Assembly: GCA_963750065.1 (NCBI GenBank)
Contig: CAVVPK010000009.1
Location: 1 to 64,000, forward strand
Origin: CAVSRC01 sp963750065
GTDB taxonomy: Bacteria > Pseudomonadota > Alphaproteobacteria > Rhizobiales > Kaistiaceae
Direction: 5' to 3'
DNA: 64,000 bases
Shown: positions 44,887 to 52,444 of the stretch, piece by piece
Layout of the letters: each line of letters begins with the position of its first letter
How positions within the stretch are numbered: the first letter of the stretch is position 1
The notes under the pieces: model-generated
What the model saw: the letters and a program-made list of their open reading frames with translations, nothing else
Told to the model about the DNA's origin: nothing
Database searches by the model: none
Translations under genes and position numbers: made by a program

Positions 44887-46350
44887 CTAGGCCGGATTCT
44901 CCCTGCACCAATGCCACGCATCGACGATTTCGGAAACCAGCAAATCGGCATCGGCCTCATGCATGGCGTAGCCGATCACGGAAACCCGGATGATCTTTCG
45001 CCCCGCCCATTCGCCGTGGGTGGGATAGACCTTTGCCCGCTCCTGCACCCGCGCCAGCACGCGCGTTGTCTGTGCGTCGCCCTCGGCCCCGTTGCCGCAG
45101 GCGATGGCGACCTGGTTGGAGTGGATCTGGTTCAGCACATGCAGTCCCGGTTCCGCCGCCAGTGCATCGGCGATCCGTTCGGCAAGGCGGCAATGGCGCG
45201 CCACCATCTCGCGCACGCCCGACCGTCCGAGATGCCGCAGGATGGCGTAACTCGGCACGCCGCGCGCTCGCCGCGACAGTTCCGGCGTCGAATCCGACGG
45301 CTCCCAATGCTCGGTCAAGCCCGGAAGATAGGCCCCGCGCGCAGACATTGCGGCAACCAGTGCCGCCCGGTCGCGAACGATCACGACACCCGCATCGTAC
45401 GGCGCGTTGAGCCATTTGTGCAGATCGACGGCCCAGCTGTCGGCATCGGCCACACCCGCCAGGCGATGGGCAAGCTCGGGCACCGCAGCCATCCACAGAC
45501 CGAAGGCGCCGTCGACATGCACCCAGCCGCCGCGCGCGCGCGCCAGAGGGATCAGCTCGGCGAAGGAATCGAAGGCGCCGGTATTGATCTGCCCGGCCTG
45601 AAGCACGACCAGCGGCGGCGCGGTGCAGGCATCGAGCGCCGCCCGGAACGCATCGACATCGATCCGCCCCTGGCCGTCCGTCGCGATCCGCGTCGCGTAT
45701 CCGGCGCCGAGACCGGCATAGCGGAGCGCCGCGAAGGGCGCCGAATGGGCGTCGTTGCCGATCAGCACCGGAAACGCCGGCGCGCCGAAAAGCCCCTTCT
45801 CCTCGACATTCCAATCCTGCGCGGCAAGCAGTGCGTGCCGGCCGGCCATGATGCCGACCATGTTGGCCACCGTGCCGCCGGTGACGATGCCCACGCCACT
45901 TTCCGGCGGCAGCGACAGGAGATCGATCACCCAGTCCGAGACCGCACGCTCCATCCCGGCCGTGGACGGCGTCTCGAACGCGGTCGCGGCGTTCTGTCCC
46001 CAGGTCGAGACGAGGAAATCGGCGGCAACGCCGACCGGATGCGAACCGCCGATGACGTAGCCGAAGAAGGTCGGGGCGGTCATCTGGTGCAGACCATCCC
46101 CAGCATCGCGGACGATCTCCTCGATGACCGTGCGGCCTGCCATGCCCGCCTCCGCCAGCGGCACGCGGAACCTCAGCTCCGCCTCGCCGGGGCCGATGAC
46201 CGGCCGGGCCAGACGGTCAGAAAGTGACTGCCGATAGGCAAGCGTCGCGCGGTAGGCCGCTTCGAGCGCGCTTGCCTCGTCAGGAGTCAATCCTTGCCCA
46301 TGCCCCGGTGTCCTGGCCCATCGCTCCCTCCACGGTCGAAAATGCCCCAC
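44887..46350 (-). CDS. Pyridoxal-phosphate-dependent decarboxylase (group II, GadB/DDC-like)
   Basis: About 487 aa. The PLP lysine is in WAVDLHKWLNAPYDAG (~310), the aspartate in WVHVDGAFGLWMA, and GIVTGGTVANMVGIMAGRHALL and IGNDAHSAPFAALRYAGLG are the cofactor-binding parts. It belongs to the aromatic-L-amino-acid/glutamate decarboxylase family; the substrate is undetermined. The start is unclear: no in-frame ATG precedes the domain; GTG 46350 is chosen, GTG 46395 is possible. A copy of the zinc-GTPase gene end lies just upstream (46414-46497), suggesting it once directly followed that gene. Confidence 0.85.
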   Translation of the reverse strand: MGHFRPWRERWARTPGHGQGLTPDEASALEAAYRATLAYRQSLSDRLARPVIGPGEAELRFRVPLAEAGMAGRTVIEEIVRDAGDGLHQMTAPTFFGYVIGGSHPVGVAADFLVSTWGQNAATAFETPSTAGMERAVSDWVIDLLSLPPESGVGIVTGGTVANMVGIMAGRHALLAAQDWNVEEKGLFGAPAFPVLIGNDAHSAPFAALRYAGLGAGYATRIATDGQGRIDVDAFRAALDACTAPPLVVLQAGQINTGAFDSFAELIPLARARGGWVHVDGAFGLWMAAVPELAHRLAGVADADSWAVDLHKWLNAPYDAGVVIVRDRAALVAAMSARGAYLPGLTEHWEPSDSTPELSRRARGVPSYAILRHLGRSGVREMVARHCRLAERIADALAAEPGLHVLNQIHSNQVAIACGNGAEGDAQTTRVLARVQERAKVYPTHGEWAGRKIIRVSVIGYAMHEADADLLVSEIVDAWHWCRENPA

Positions 46351-46413
46351 AACGCCGGACAGACTAGCGCAAACCGGCCCACCGGCCGCCAGCACAAATC
46401 CCCGCAGCGCGCC

Positions 46414-46497
46414 TCAGACCATGCACTTCTCGAAGTCGGCGCGGATCTGCTTCTCGTCGAGATGGCGGCCGATGAACACCAGCCGGCTCTGGCGCAT
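46414..46497 (-). pseudogene. Remnant of the 3' end of the COG0523 GTPase gene (27 codons plus stop)
   Basis: 84 bp matching 47475-47558 with two mismatches; it encodes the same last 27 residues (MRQSRLVFIGRHLDEKQIRA then DFEKCMV) and a stop. Homology ends abruptly at 46498. It is therefore a direct repeat of the intact gene's tail, with the acetyltransferase gene between the two copies. Confidence 0.85.
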
Positions 46498-46582
46498 CGG
46501 TCGGATGCCGAGCCGCGCCCGGCGTCATTTGACTAGCAGGTTCGCCCCCGTCAGTCTCGACAGGCTGGAGCGACGCCTTCGT

Positions 46583-46606
46583 CGAATCTCAACCGCACGA
46601 GATTCG
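46583..46606 (+). promoter_or_regulatory. Perfect inverted repeat upstream of the acetyltransferase gene
   Basis: CGAATCTC (46583-46590), 8-nt spacer, GAGATTCG (46599-46606), ending 30 bp before the GTG start. It may be an operator or a leader hairpin. Each arm contains a GANTC methylation site. Confidence 0.4.
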
Positions 46607-46636
46607 GCGGCCTCGTCTGGTCTGCAGGAGTAACGC

Positions 46637-47473
46637 GTGAATGGCATGCTGAACAGTATCGCGTCGTCCGCTCTGGTGCCGGCACTGGAAGCGAACCTGA
46701 TCGGTTTCTGGCGCGACTACGGTCGTGCCGCCGGTGCCGAACTCGAAGAAGGCCCGGACATCGTGTGGTTCACGACCGGTGTGCCCTCGCCCGCCTTCAA
46801 CCGCGCCTTCCCTACTCAGCTCACGCCAGAGACAGCAGAGCCGGCGCTCGCGCGCATCCTAGCTGCCAGCGCCCGCCGCCAGGTTCCCATGAGCTGGTGG
46901 GTTGGCCCACGCAGCGCACCCGACGATCTCAGATCACGCCTGGAGCAGCGCGGCGCGAAGCTGACGGGAAGCATGGCAGGCATGGCCATCAACCTTGCAC
47001 GCCTGCCCGATGAAACCGCATCGATCGAGGACTTCCGGATCGAAGCGATCCACAGCCCGGCGGCACGGCGCCAATGGGCCCAAGTCGTAGGCGAAACCTT
47101 CGACTGGGGGCCGGTCGCCACGAATGCACTTGCCGAGTTCGAGGTGGGTTTCGACATACGCCTATATGCCGACAAGCCGCGCTATCTCGGCTTTTTTGGC
47201 GGGGAACCGGTTGCCGCGTCGGCGCTTGTAATGAATGGCGCGGTCGGCGGCATCTACATGGTCGCAACCTTGCCACCGGCGAGAGGCAAGGGCATTGCCA
47301 GCGCCATGACCGTCGCCCCGCTTCTCGAGGCCCGCCGTCGCGGCGCCGCGGTCGCCGTTCTTCAGGCGACGGCGATGGGCCGCTCCGTCTATCGCCGGCT
47401 CGGCTTTGAAGACGTCTGCCGGTTCGACACCTACATCGTTCCGCCAGGAACAAGCGACGGCGAAGCGGGATAG
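46637..47473 (+). CDS. GNAT family N-acetyltransferase, inserted between copies of a GTPase gene end
   Basis: 278 aa from GTG 46637, 6 nt after AGGAG (ATG 46646 is an alternative). The C-terminal half is a GNAT fold: VAASALVMNGAVGGIYMVATLPPARGKGIASAMTVAPLLEA with the acetyl-CoA loop PARGKGIA, then ATAMGRSVYRRLGFEDVCRFDTYI. The N-terminal half (1-130) is a degenerate second domain. The stop is 1 bp from the stop of the convergent GTPase gene. The 977 bp holding it are bounded by an 84-bp direct repeat, evidence that it was inserted here. Substrate unknown. Confidence 0.85.
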   Translation: MNGMLNSIASSALVPALEANLIGFWRDYGRAAGAELEEGPDIVWFTTGVPSPAFNRAFPTQLTPETAEPALARILAASARRQVPMSWWVGPRSAPDDLRSRLEQRGAKLTGSMAGMAINLARLPDETASIEDFRIEAIHSPAARRQWAQVVGETFDWGPVATNALAEFEVGFDIRLYADKPRYLGFFGGEPVAASALVMNGAVGGIYMVATLPPARGKGIASAMTVAPLLEARRRGAAVAVLQATAMGRSVYRRLGFEDVCRFDTYIVPPGTSDGEAG

Positions 47474-47474
47474 C

Positions 47475-47558
47475 TCACACCATGCACTTCTCAAAGTCGG
47501 CGCGGATCTGCTTCTCGTCGAGATGGCGGCCGATGAACACCAGCCGGCTCTGGCGCAT
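47475..47558 (-). repeat. 84-bp direct repeat, copy within the intact GTPase gene
   Basis: Same orientation as 46414-46497, two mismatches (near the stop codon and in the Phe/Glu codons of DFEK). The two copies bracket 977 bp (46498-47474) that carry the GNAT gene and its upstream palindrome. Confidence 0.85.
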
Positions 47559-48512
47559 TTCGTCGTCCTTCCACGGGCGTTGGTGGTTGCCCTCGATGAT
47601 CATGTGGACGCCCTGCACGACATAGCGTTCGGGATCGTCCTTGAAGGCAAGGATGCCCTTCAGGCGCAATATGTCCGGCCCCTGCTCCTGCGCCGTCTGC
47701 TGGATCCACGGGAAGAACTTCTGCGGATCGAGGTCGCCGCCCCTCAGCGATATGGACAGGACGCCTGAGCCGTCGATGTCGTGATGATGGTGGTGGTGAT
47801 CATGGTCATGGTCATGATGGTCGTGATCGTGGTCGTGATGATCGTGGTCGTGGTCATGACCGTCGTCGTCGAGGAATTCCGGGTCGAGCGTCAGGATGCG
47901 GTCGAGGTCGAAGGCGCCGCGGCCAAGCACCCTGTCGAGCGGTATGGCGCAGCGCTCGGTGCGGTGGATGAGCGCGTGCGGGTTCATGGCGCGGATGCGC
48001 GCCTCCACCCGGGCCAGCTCGTCGGCGCCCACCAGATCGGTCTTGTTGAGCAGGATGACGTCGGCGAAGCCGATCTGCTCCTGCGCCTCGGGGCTGTCGC
48101 CGAGGCTCTCGACCAGATGCTTGGCGTCGGCGACGGTGACCACCGCGTCGAGCTTCGCCCGGGCGCGCACGTCGTCGTCCATGAAGAAGGTCTGCGCCAC
48201 CGGCACCGGGTCGGCCAGACCCGTGGTCTCGACCAGGATGCCGTCGAAGCCGCCCGGCCGCTTCACCAGCCCCTCGACCACGCGGATGAGGTCGCCGCGC
48301 ACCGTGCAGCAGACACAGCCATTGTTCATCTCGAACACCTCCTCGTCGCTTTCGACGATGAGGTCGTTGTCGATGTTGATCTCGCCGAACTCGTTGACGA
48401 TGACGGCGTATTTCTTGCCGTGGTTCTCGGTGAGAATGCGGTTCAAGAGCGTGGTCTTGCCGGCGCCGAGATAGCCGGTGAGCACCGTGACGGGGATCTG
48501 GGTTTCGGGCAT
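47475..48512 (-). CDS. COG0523 (CobW/ZNG1-type) metal-chaperone GTPase
   Basis: 345 aa from ATG 48512 (GGAG 8 nt upstream). P-loop GYLGAGKTT (13-21), metal-binding CxCC in NNGCVCCTVRGD (~65), guanine-specificity NKTD (~160), a His/Asp-rich run of ~35 residues (~232-268) and the CobW C-terminal domain. This architecture is that of zinc chaperone GTPases induced under zinc shortage (YciC/ZigA/YeiR group), not of cobalamin-biosynthetic CobW; no cob genes are nearby. Its last 84 bp recur at 46414-46497. I found no clear Zur box in the upstream 294 bp. Confidence 0.9.
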   Translation of the reverse strand: MPETQIPVTVLTGYLGAGKTTLLNRILTENHGKKYAVIVNEFGEINIDNDLIVESDEEVFEMNNGCVCCTVRGDLIRVVEGLVKRPGGFDGILVETTGLADPVPVAQTFFMDDDVRARAKLDAVVTVADAKHLVESLGDSPEAQEQIGFADVILLNKTDLVGADELARVEARIRAMNPHALIHRTERCAIPLDRVLGRGAFDLDRILTLDPEFLDDDGHDHDHDHHDHDHDHHDHDHDHHHHHHDIDGSGVLSISLRGGDLDPQKFFPWIQQTAQEQGPDILRLKGILAFKDDPERYVVQGVHMIIEGNHQRPWKDDEMRQSRLVFIGRHLDEKQIRADFEKCMV

Positions 48513-48806
48513 CTGGGGGTCTCCGCGGCGGGTCAAGGCCGCCGGTTTCGAATGGTTGCCGGCTGATATAGGCGAGGCGCACAAAGAATGCACCTGCCGT
48601 CAGCTTTTCCTTAAGGCCGTCCGTTTTCCCTACGCGCCGGTTAAGCGGAACCGCTATTTTCTGGTGACGCCGTTAAGGTGCCGGGACCACAGCGCGAACG
48701 AAGCGCGTCCAAACCGCGGCTGCTCCGGCGCCCGGCCGGACGGACGGCGCCCGCGACGATCCGTCGGCTACCTTTTGGAACGACTCTTAGGAACTATGTT
48801 GGCCAC
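48513..48806. other. Divergent intergenic region, GTPase / CtaG
   Basis: 294 bp between two outward-facing genes. No coding signal, palindrome or consensus promoter that I would defend. The CtaG ATG at 48807 follows TAGGAAC at some distance, so translation may depend on a weak site. Confidence 0.4.
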
Positions 48807-49833
48807 ATGGACAGTCTGGCAAGCACATCTGGCGCCGGGAGTGCCGCTTCCGCAGCGCCGGCAGCGTCGTCTTTTCCGCGTCCGGCGGCAGTCGACCGCA
48901 TCGACGGGCCGGTGAGCGCCACGCTCATCGCGCTCGGCGCGGCGCTATGGTGGACGAGCCGCTATCGCGCCGCCCAGATGCCGGCCTGGGGCCCCTGGGA
49001 TTTCTCCTGGGGCTGGTTCCTGGCCGCCGCCTTCGGCCTGTGGTGGTACGCCACCGGCCTGATGGCCACGGCCCGCGACGAGCGCCCCGCCTGGTGGCGC
49101 ACCGTCGCCTATGTCGCCGGCGTGGTGGGCATCTACATCGTCCTGCAGACCCATTTCGAATATCTCGCCGAGCACATGTTCTTCCTCAACCGCGTCCAGC
49201 ACGTGGTCATGCATCATATCGGGCCGTTCCTGATCGTGCTCGCCTGGCCCGGCACGGTGCTGCGCCGCGGCATGCCGGCCTTCCTGCGCCCACTCATCGA
49301 TGCGCGGCCGGTGCTCGCCGTCATCCGCGTGATCCAGCAGCCATTCCTCGCTTCGATGCTCTTCGTCGGCCTCGTTGCCCTGTGGCTGATCCCACCGGTG
49401 CATTTCCGAGCCATGATCGACCCTCAACTCTACGCCGTGATGAACTGGTCGATGGTGGTCGACGGCCTGCTTTTCTGGGCTCTGGTGCTTGATCCGCGCT
49501 CCAAACCGCCAGCGCGAGTTCTCATTTGGCGGCCGCATCGCCATGACGCTGGCCGTGGTGCCGCCGCAGCTCCTGATCGGCGCGATCATCGCCTTCTCCT
49601 CGCACGACATTTACAATTTCTACGCCTGGTGCGGCCGCATCTACCCGTCGATCGACGCCATCTCCGACCAGCAGCTCGGGGGGGCGAACATATGGATTCC
49701 GCCGGCGATGATGAGCGGCGTGGCTCTTCTCCTGGTGCTCAATGCCTTCCGGCTTCACGAAGAACGACAGGAACAGGAGAGGATCGATGAAGGAGACGAT
49801 GCCGTCACCATCAAGGCCTCGTGGACCGGCTAG
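48807..49833 (+). pseudogene. Cytochrome c oxidase assembly protein, caa3-type CtaG family; one frameshift in this sequence
   Basis: About 341 aa after removing one base. First part (48807-49518): membrane helices with HFEYLAEHMFFLNRVQHVVMHHIGPFL, the conserved His-rich core of the PF09678 CtaG family. Second part in the next frame: SFGGRIAMTLAVVPPQLLIGAIIAFSSHDIYNFYAWCG and DQQLGGANIWIPPAMMSGVALL. The break is at GAGTTC 49516-49521; with GAGTC the text reads PPARVSFGGRIA. It assists copper insertion into the oxidase in the inner membrane. Its end overlaps the PCuAC gene by 47 bp. Confidence 0.87.
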
Positions 49834-50275
49834 GCGCGCAAGGCTGCCCGCGCTGGTGCTTGCGGCCATCGCCGCCGCCTGGGTGGCACCGGCGGCGGCC
49901 GCCGAGACCGGCGTCACGCTCGCGGACGGCTATATCCGCACGATCATTCCGGCGCGTCCCGCCGCAGGCTATTTCACGCTGACCAATGGCGGCGACACCG
50001 CGGCAAGCCTCGTCGGTGCGTCGTCGCCGGGATGCGGGTCGGTCATGCTGCACCAGACCGTTTCCAGCAACGGCCAGGAGACCATGGTGGCGGTGAAGAG
50101 CGTCGAGGTGCCGCCCCATGGCAGCGTCAGCTTCGCACCAGGCGGCTATCACCTGATGTGCATGAAACCGGCGGCCACGCTGAAGCCCGGCACCTCGGTG
50201 GCGATGTCGCTCCGCTTCGCCGACGGCGGCACGCTCTCCGCCGACTTTCCGGTCCGCGGCGCAACCGGCCAGTAG
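49787..50275 (+). CDS. Copper chaperone PCu(A)C (DUF461)
   Basis: 162 aa from ATG 49787, with AGGAGAGG just upstream. Signal peptide to ~36 (WVAPAAAAE). The Cu(I)-binding ligands appear as MLHQT, ETMV and, after ~20 residues, YHLMCM, the H-x(n)-M-x(n)-H-x-M pattern. It carries copper in the periplasm to the CuA centre of cytochrome oxidase. It overlaps ctaG and converges with the sco gene, so three copper-delivery proteins are side by side. Confidence 0.9.
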   Translation: MKETMPSPSRPRGPARRARLPALVLAAIAAAWVAPAAAAETGVTLADGYIRTIIPARPAAGYFTLTNGGDTAASLVGASSPGCGSVMLHQTVSSNGQETMVAVKSVEVPPHGSVSFAPGGYHLMCMKPAATLKPGTSVAMSLRFADGGTLSADFPVRGATGQ

Positions 50276-50279
50276 ATGT

Positions 50280-50966
50280 TCAGATCATCTGCAGAATGCG
50301 CTGGAAGAATCCCGGCGGGTCGGCCTGGTCGACCAGTCGCCCGAGATCGGCCGCAGCTCCGTCGATGTCCGGTTTGCCCGTTGCCATCGAGGAAATCAGC
50401 AGCCGGATCTTGCCGGTCTGGTCGAAGACGTAGATCGCCGACGAGTGGGTGACTGCATAAGGTTGGTCGCCCGTGGCCGGCGTCACCGAATAGGCGACGC
50501 GATAGCGCTTGGCGAGCGCCGCGAGCTGATCGGCGGTGCCGCGCAGGCCGACCATCTGGGGCGCGAAGGCCGCCGTATAGTCCTTCAGCACCGGCAGGCT
50601 GTCGCGGTTCGGGTCGACCGTGACGAACAGGAGGCGCACGTCGCTCGCCTTGCTGCCAAGCTTCTTGAGCACCAGGGCGACATTGGAGAGCGTCGTCGGG
50701 CACACGTCGGGGCAGAAGGTGTAGCCGAAATAGAGCAGCGTCACCTTGCCCTTGAAGTCTTCCGCGGTGACCGTCTTGCCGGTCGCCGCACTGGTCATGG
50801 TGAAGTCGAGCGCCGGCATGGCGCCGGTGAGGTCGGTTTCGTGCCATTTGGCGTCGGCGTTGCAGCCGGCGAGCGCCAGCGTACCGGCGATGGCCAGCAA
50901 TGCGGGGATCATGCGCAACCACGAGCGAGGCCGGCATGGCATGGTCAGACGGGCGTCACGGATCAT
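50280..50966 (-). CDS. SCO1/SenC copper metallochaperone lipoprotein
   Basis: 228 aa. N-terminal lipoprotein signal with lipobox LAGC (Cys35). Thioredoxin-like fold with the copper site CPDVCP (Cys85, Cys89) and His174 (YAVTHSSAIYVFD). LLFVTVDPNRDSLPVLKDY is typical. It loads copper on or reduces CuA of cytochrome c oxidase at the outer face of the inner membrane. Its stop is 4 bp from the stop of the PCuAC gene. Confidence 0.93.
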   Translation of the reverse strand: MIRDARLTMPCRPRSWLRMIPALLAIAGTLALAGCNADAKWHETDLTGAMPALDFTMTSAATGKTVTAEDFKGKVTLLYFGYTFCPDVCPTTLSNVALVLKKLGSKASDVRLLFVTVDPNRDSLPVLKDYTAAFAPQMVGLRGTADQLAALAKRYRVAYSVTPATGDQPYAVTHSSAIYVFDQTGKIRLLISSMATGKPDIDGAAADLGRLVDQADPPGFFQRILQMI

Positions 50967-51050
50967 CCGGCAGCCCTAGCGCCTCGGCGCCAGCCCGCGC
51001 ACCCCACATTTTCGTGAGAGCGGCGATCTGACGCGGGCGGCAGCCTGGGC

Positions 51051-51581
51051 TCAGGCGAGCGGCGGTTCGCTCAGCAGGTCGTTGAGGTCGAGCCAATCGG
51101 TCTTCATCGCCAGCGACCCATCCGGGTTTAGCGGCCACGCCTCGCGCGGCCTGTCGCGATAGAGCTCGACGCCGTTTTCGTCCGGATCGCGGAGGTAGAG
51201 CGCCTCGCTGACGCCGTGGTCGCTGGCGCCGTCGAGCGGCACTTGTGCCGCGATCAGACGGCGCAGCGCGTCGGCCAGCGCCGCGCGGCTCGGATAGAGG
51301 ATGGCCGTGTGATAGAGGCCGGTGGTGCCGCGCGGCGGCGGCGGCCCGTTGCGGCTCTCCCAGGTGTTGATGCCGATGTGGTGATGGTAGCCGCCGGCCG
51401 AGAAGAAGGCCGCCTGCGTGCCGTAGCGCTGCACGAGCTGGAAGCCGAGCACACCGCAATAGAAGGCGAGCGAGCGCTCGATATCGGCGACCTTGAGGTG
51501 GACATGGCCAATGCGCACGCCGGGGTCGATCGGCCGCACGGCTGGCGCCGCCGGCTTGTCTGCAAGCTTGGTCTCGGACAT
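51051..51581 (-). CDS. VOC family protein (glyoxalase/catechol 2,3-dioxygenase-like)
   Basis: 176 aa. Two beta-alpha-beta-beta-beta modules: GHVHLKVADIERSLAFYCGVLGF and GLYHTAILYPSRAALADALRRL. Candidate metal ligands are the His of GHVHLKV, the His of LYHTAIL and the Glu of ENGVELYRDRP, as in CatE-like dioxygenases. The substrate is unknown. A good AAGGAG site precedes the ATG. Confidence 0.85.
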   Translation of the reverse strand: MSETKLADKPAAPAVRPIDPGVRIGHVHLKVADIERSLAFYCGVLGFQLVQRYGTQAAFFSAGGYHHHIGINTWESRNGPPPPRGTTGLYHTAILYPSRAALADALRRLIAAQVPLDGASDHGVSEALYLRDPDENGVELYRDRPREAWPLNPDGSLAMKTDWLDLNDLLSEPPLA

Positions 51582-51680
51582 CGCGTCGCTCCTTCAGGGT
51601 GCAGGATCAGGGGAATATAGGGGCCCGCCGCGCGACAGCCAGCGTAGCGCGGCGGGACGGGGCGAGAGGTGAGAGCCGCC

Positions 51681-52319
51681 TCAGGCGACGAGCTTCCAGG
51701 CGCTCTGGAAGCCGGTTCCGAGCGGCCCTTGCAGCGTGATGCCGAGAAGGGCCAGCCCCTCGAGCTGGCGCGCACGCTCCAGCCGGCCGGCGTCGATGCC
51801 GCGCAGGCCCCCGGCTTCGACCAGGTCGATCACCAGCGTCTTGGCCGCCGCATCGTCGCCGGCCACCAGCACATCAAGCTTGTGGCCGTCGACCGCGCCG
51901 ACGACCAGCGTGCCGGCGAAATTGGTGTTGAACGCCTTCACGACCCGGCTCTTCGGCAGCAGGTTGGCGATCTCCTCGGCGGCGCTCTTGCCGGGCGCCG
52001 TCGCCAGACCGTCATAGGTGTCGTTGAGCGGGTTGGTGATGTCGATCACCACCTTGCCGGCGAGCTTGGCAGCATTGGCCTCGGCAAAATCCCGCGCCGC
52101 CGTGAAAGGCAGCGCCAGCACGATTACCTCATTGGCCAGCGCCGCTTGGGTGGTTGCCACCACGACGTCCGCGCCGGGCTTGCTCGCCCTGAGATCTTTG
52201 GCCAGTTCCGTCGCCTTGGTCTGGTCGCGGCCAGAAACGGTGACCGCATGTCCGCCCGCGATAAGGCGGGTGCCGATACCGCGCGCCATGTTGCCGGCGC
52301 CGATGATGCTGATGTTCAT
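51681..52319 (-). CDS. NADPH-dependent F420 reductase-like oxidoreductase (COG2085)
   Basis: 212 aa. Opens with SIIGAGNMARGIGTRLIAGGHAVTVSGRD, a Rossmann NADP site; IVLALPFTAARDFAEAN, VVIDITNPLND and VVKAFNTNFAGTL follow the F420H2:NADP oxidoreductase pattern. In bacteria without known F420 synthesis such proteins are NAD(P)-binding oxidoreductases of unknown substrate. It is divergent from a LysR gene (125 bp apart), its likely regulator. Confidence 0.85.
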   Translation of the reverse strand: MNISIIGAGNMARGIGTRLIAGGHAVTVSGRDQTKATELAKDLRASKPGADVVVATTQAALANEVIVLALPFTAARDFAEANAAKLAGKVVIDITNPLNDTYDGLATAPGKSAAEEIANLLPKSRVVKAFNTNFAGTLVVGAVDGHKLDVLVAGDDAAAKTLVIDLVEAGGLRGIDAGRLERARQLEGLALLGITLQGPLGTGFQSAWKLVA

Positions 52320-52419
52320 GGTCTTCTCGCTCCTCTGACGCCGGTCACGTCAGGTGCCGGCCATGAGCGCCATATGACATCGGCCTGTGAACGTGATAAT
52401 CCCAGGCGAAGGAGAATGT

Positions 52420-52440
52420 TTTCGCACTGGCAGTGTGAAA
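52420..52440 (+). promoter_or_regulatory. Palindrome upstream of the LysR gene, candidate operator
   Basis: TTTCGCACTG (52420-52429), one base, CAGTGTGAAA (52431-52440): nine of ten positions are complementary. It ends 4 bp before the lysR ATG and lies in the divergent region, as expected for an autoregulated LysR site, though very close to the start codon. Confidence 0.45.
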
Positions 52441-52444
52441 TTCC

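Noticed and set aside
47475..48512. Annotation of the GTPase as cobalamin-biosynthetic CobW.
   Set aside because: No cobalamin genes are nearby, and the His-rich run and CxCC motif fit the zinc-chaperone group.
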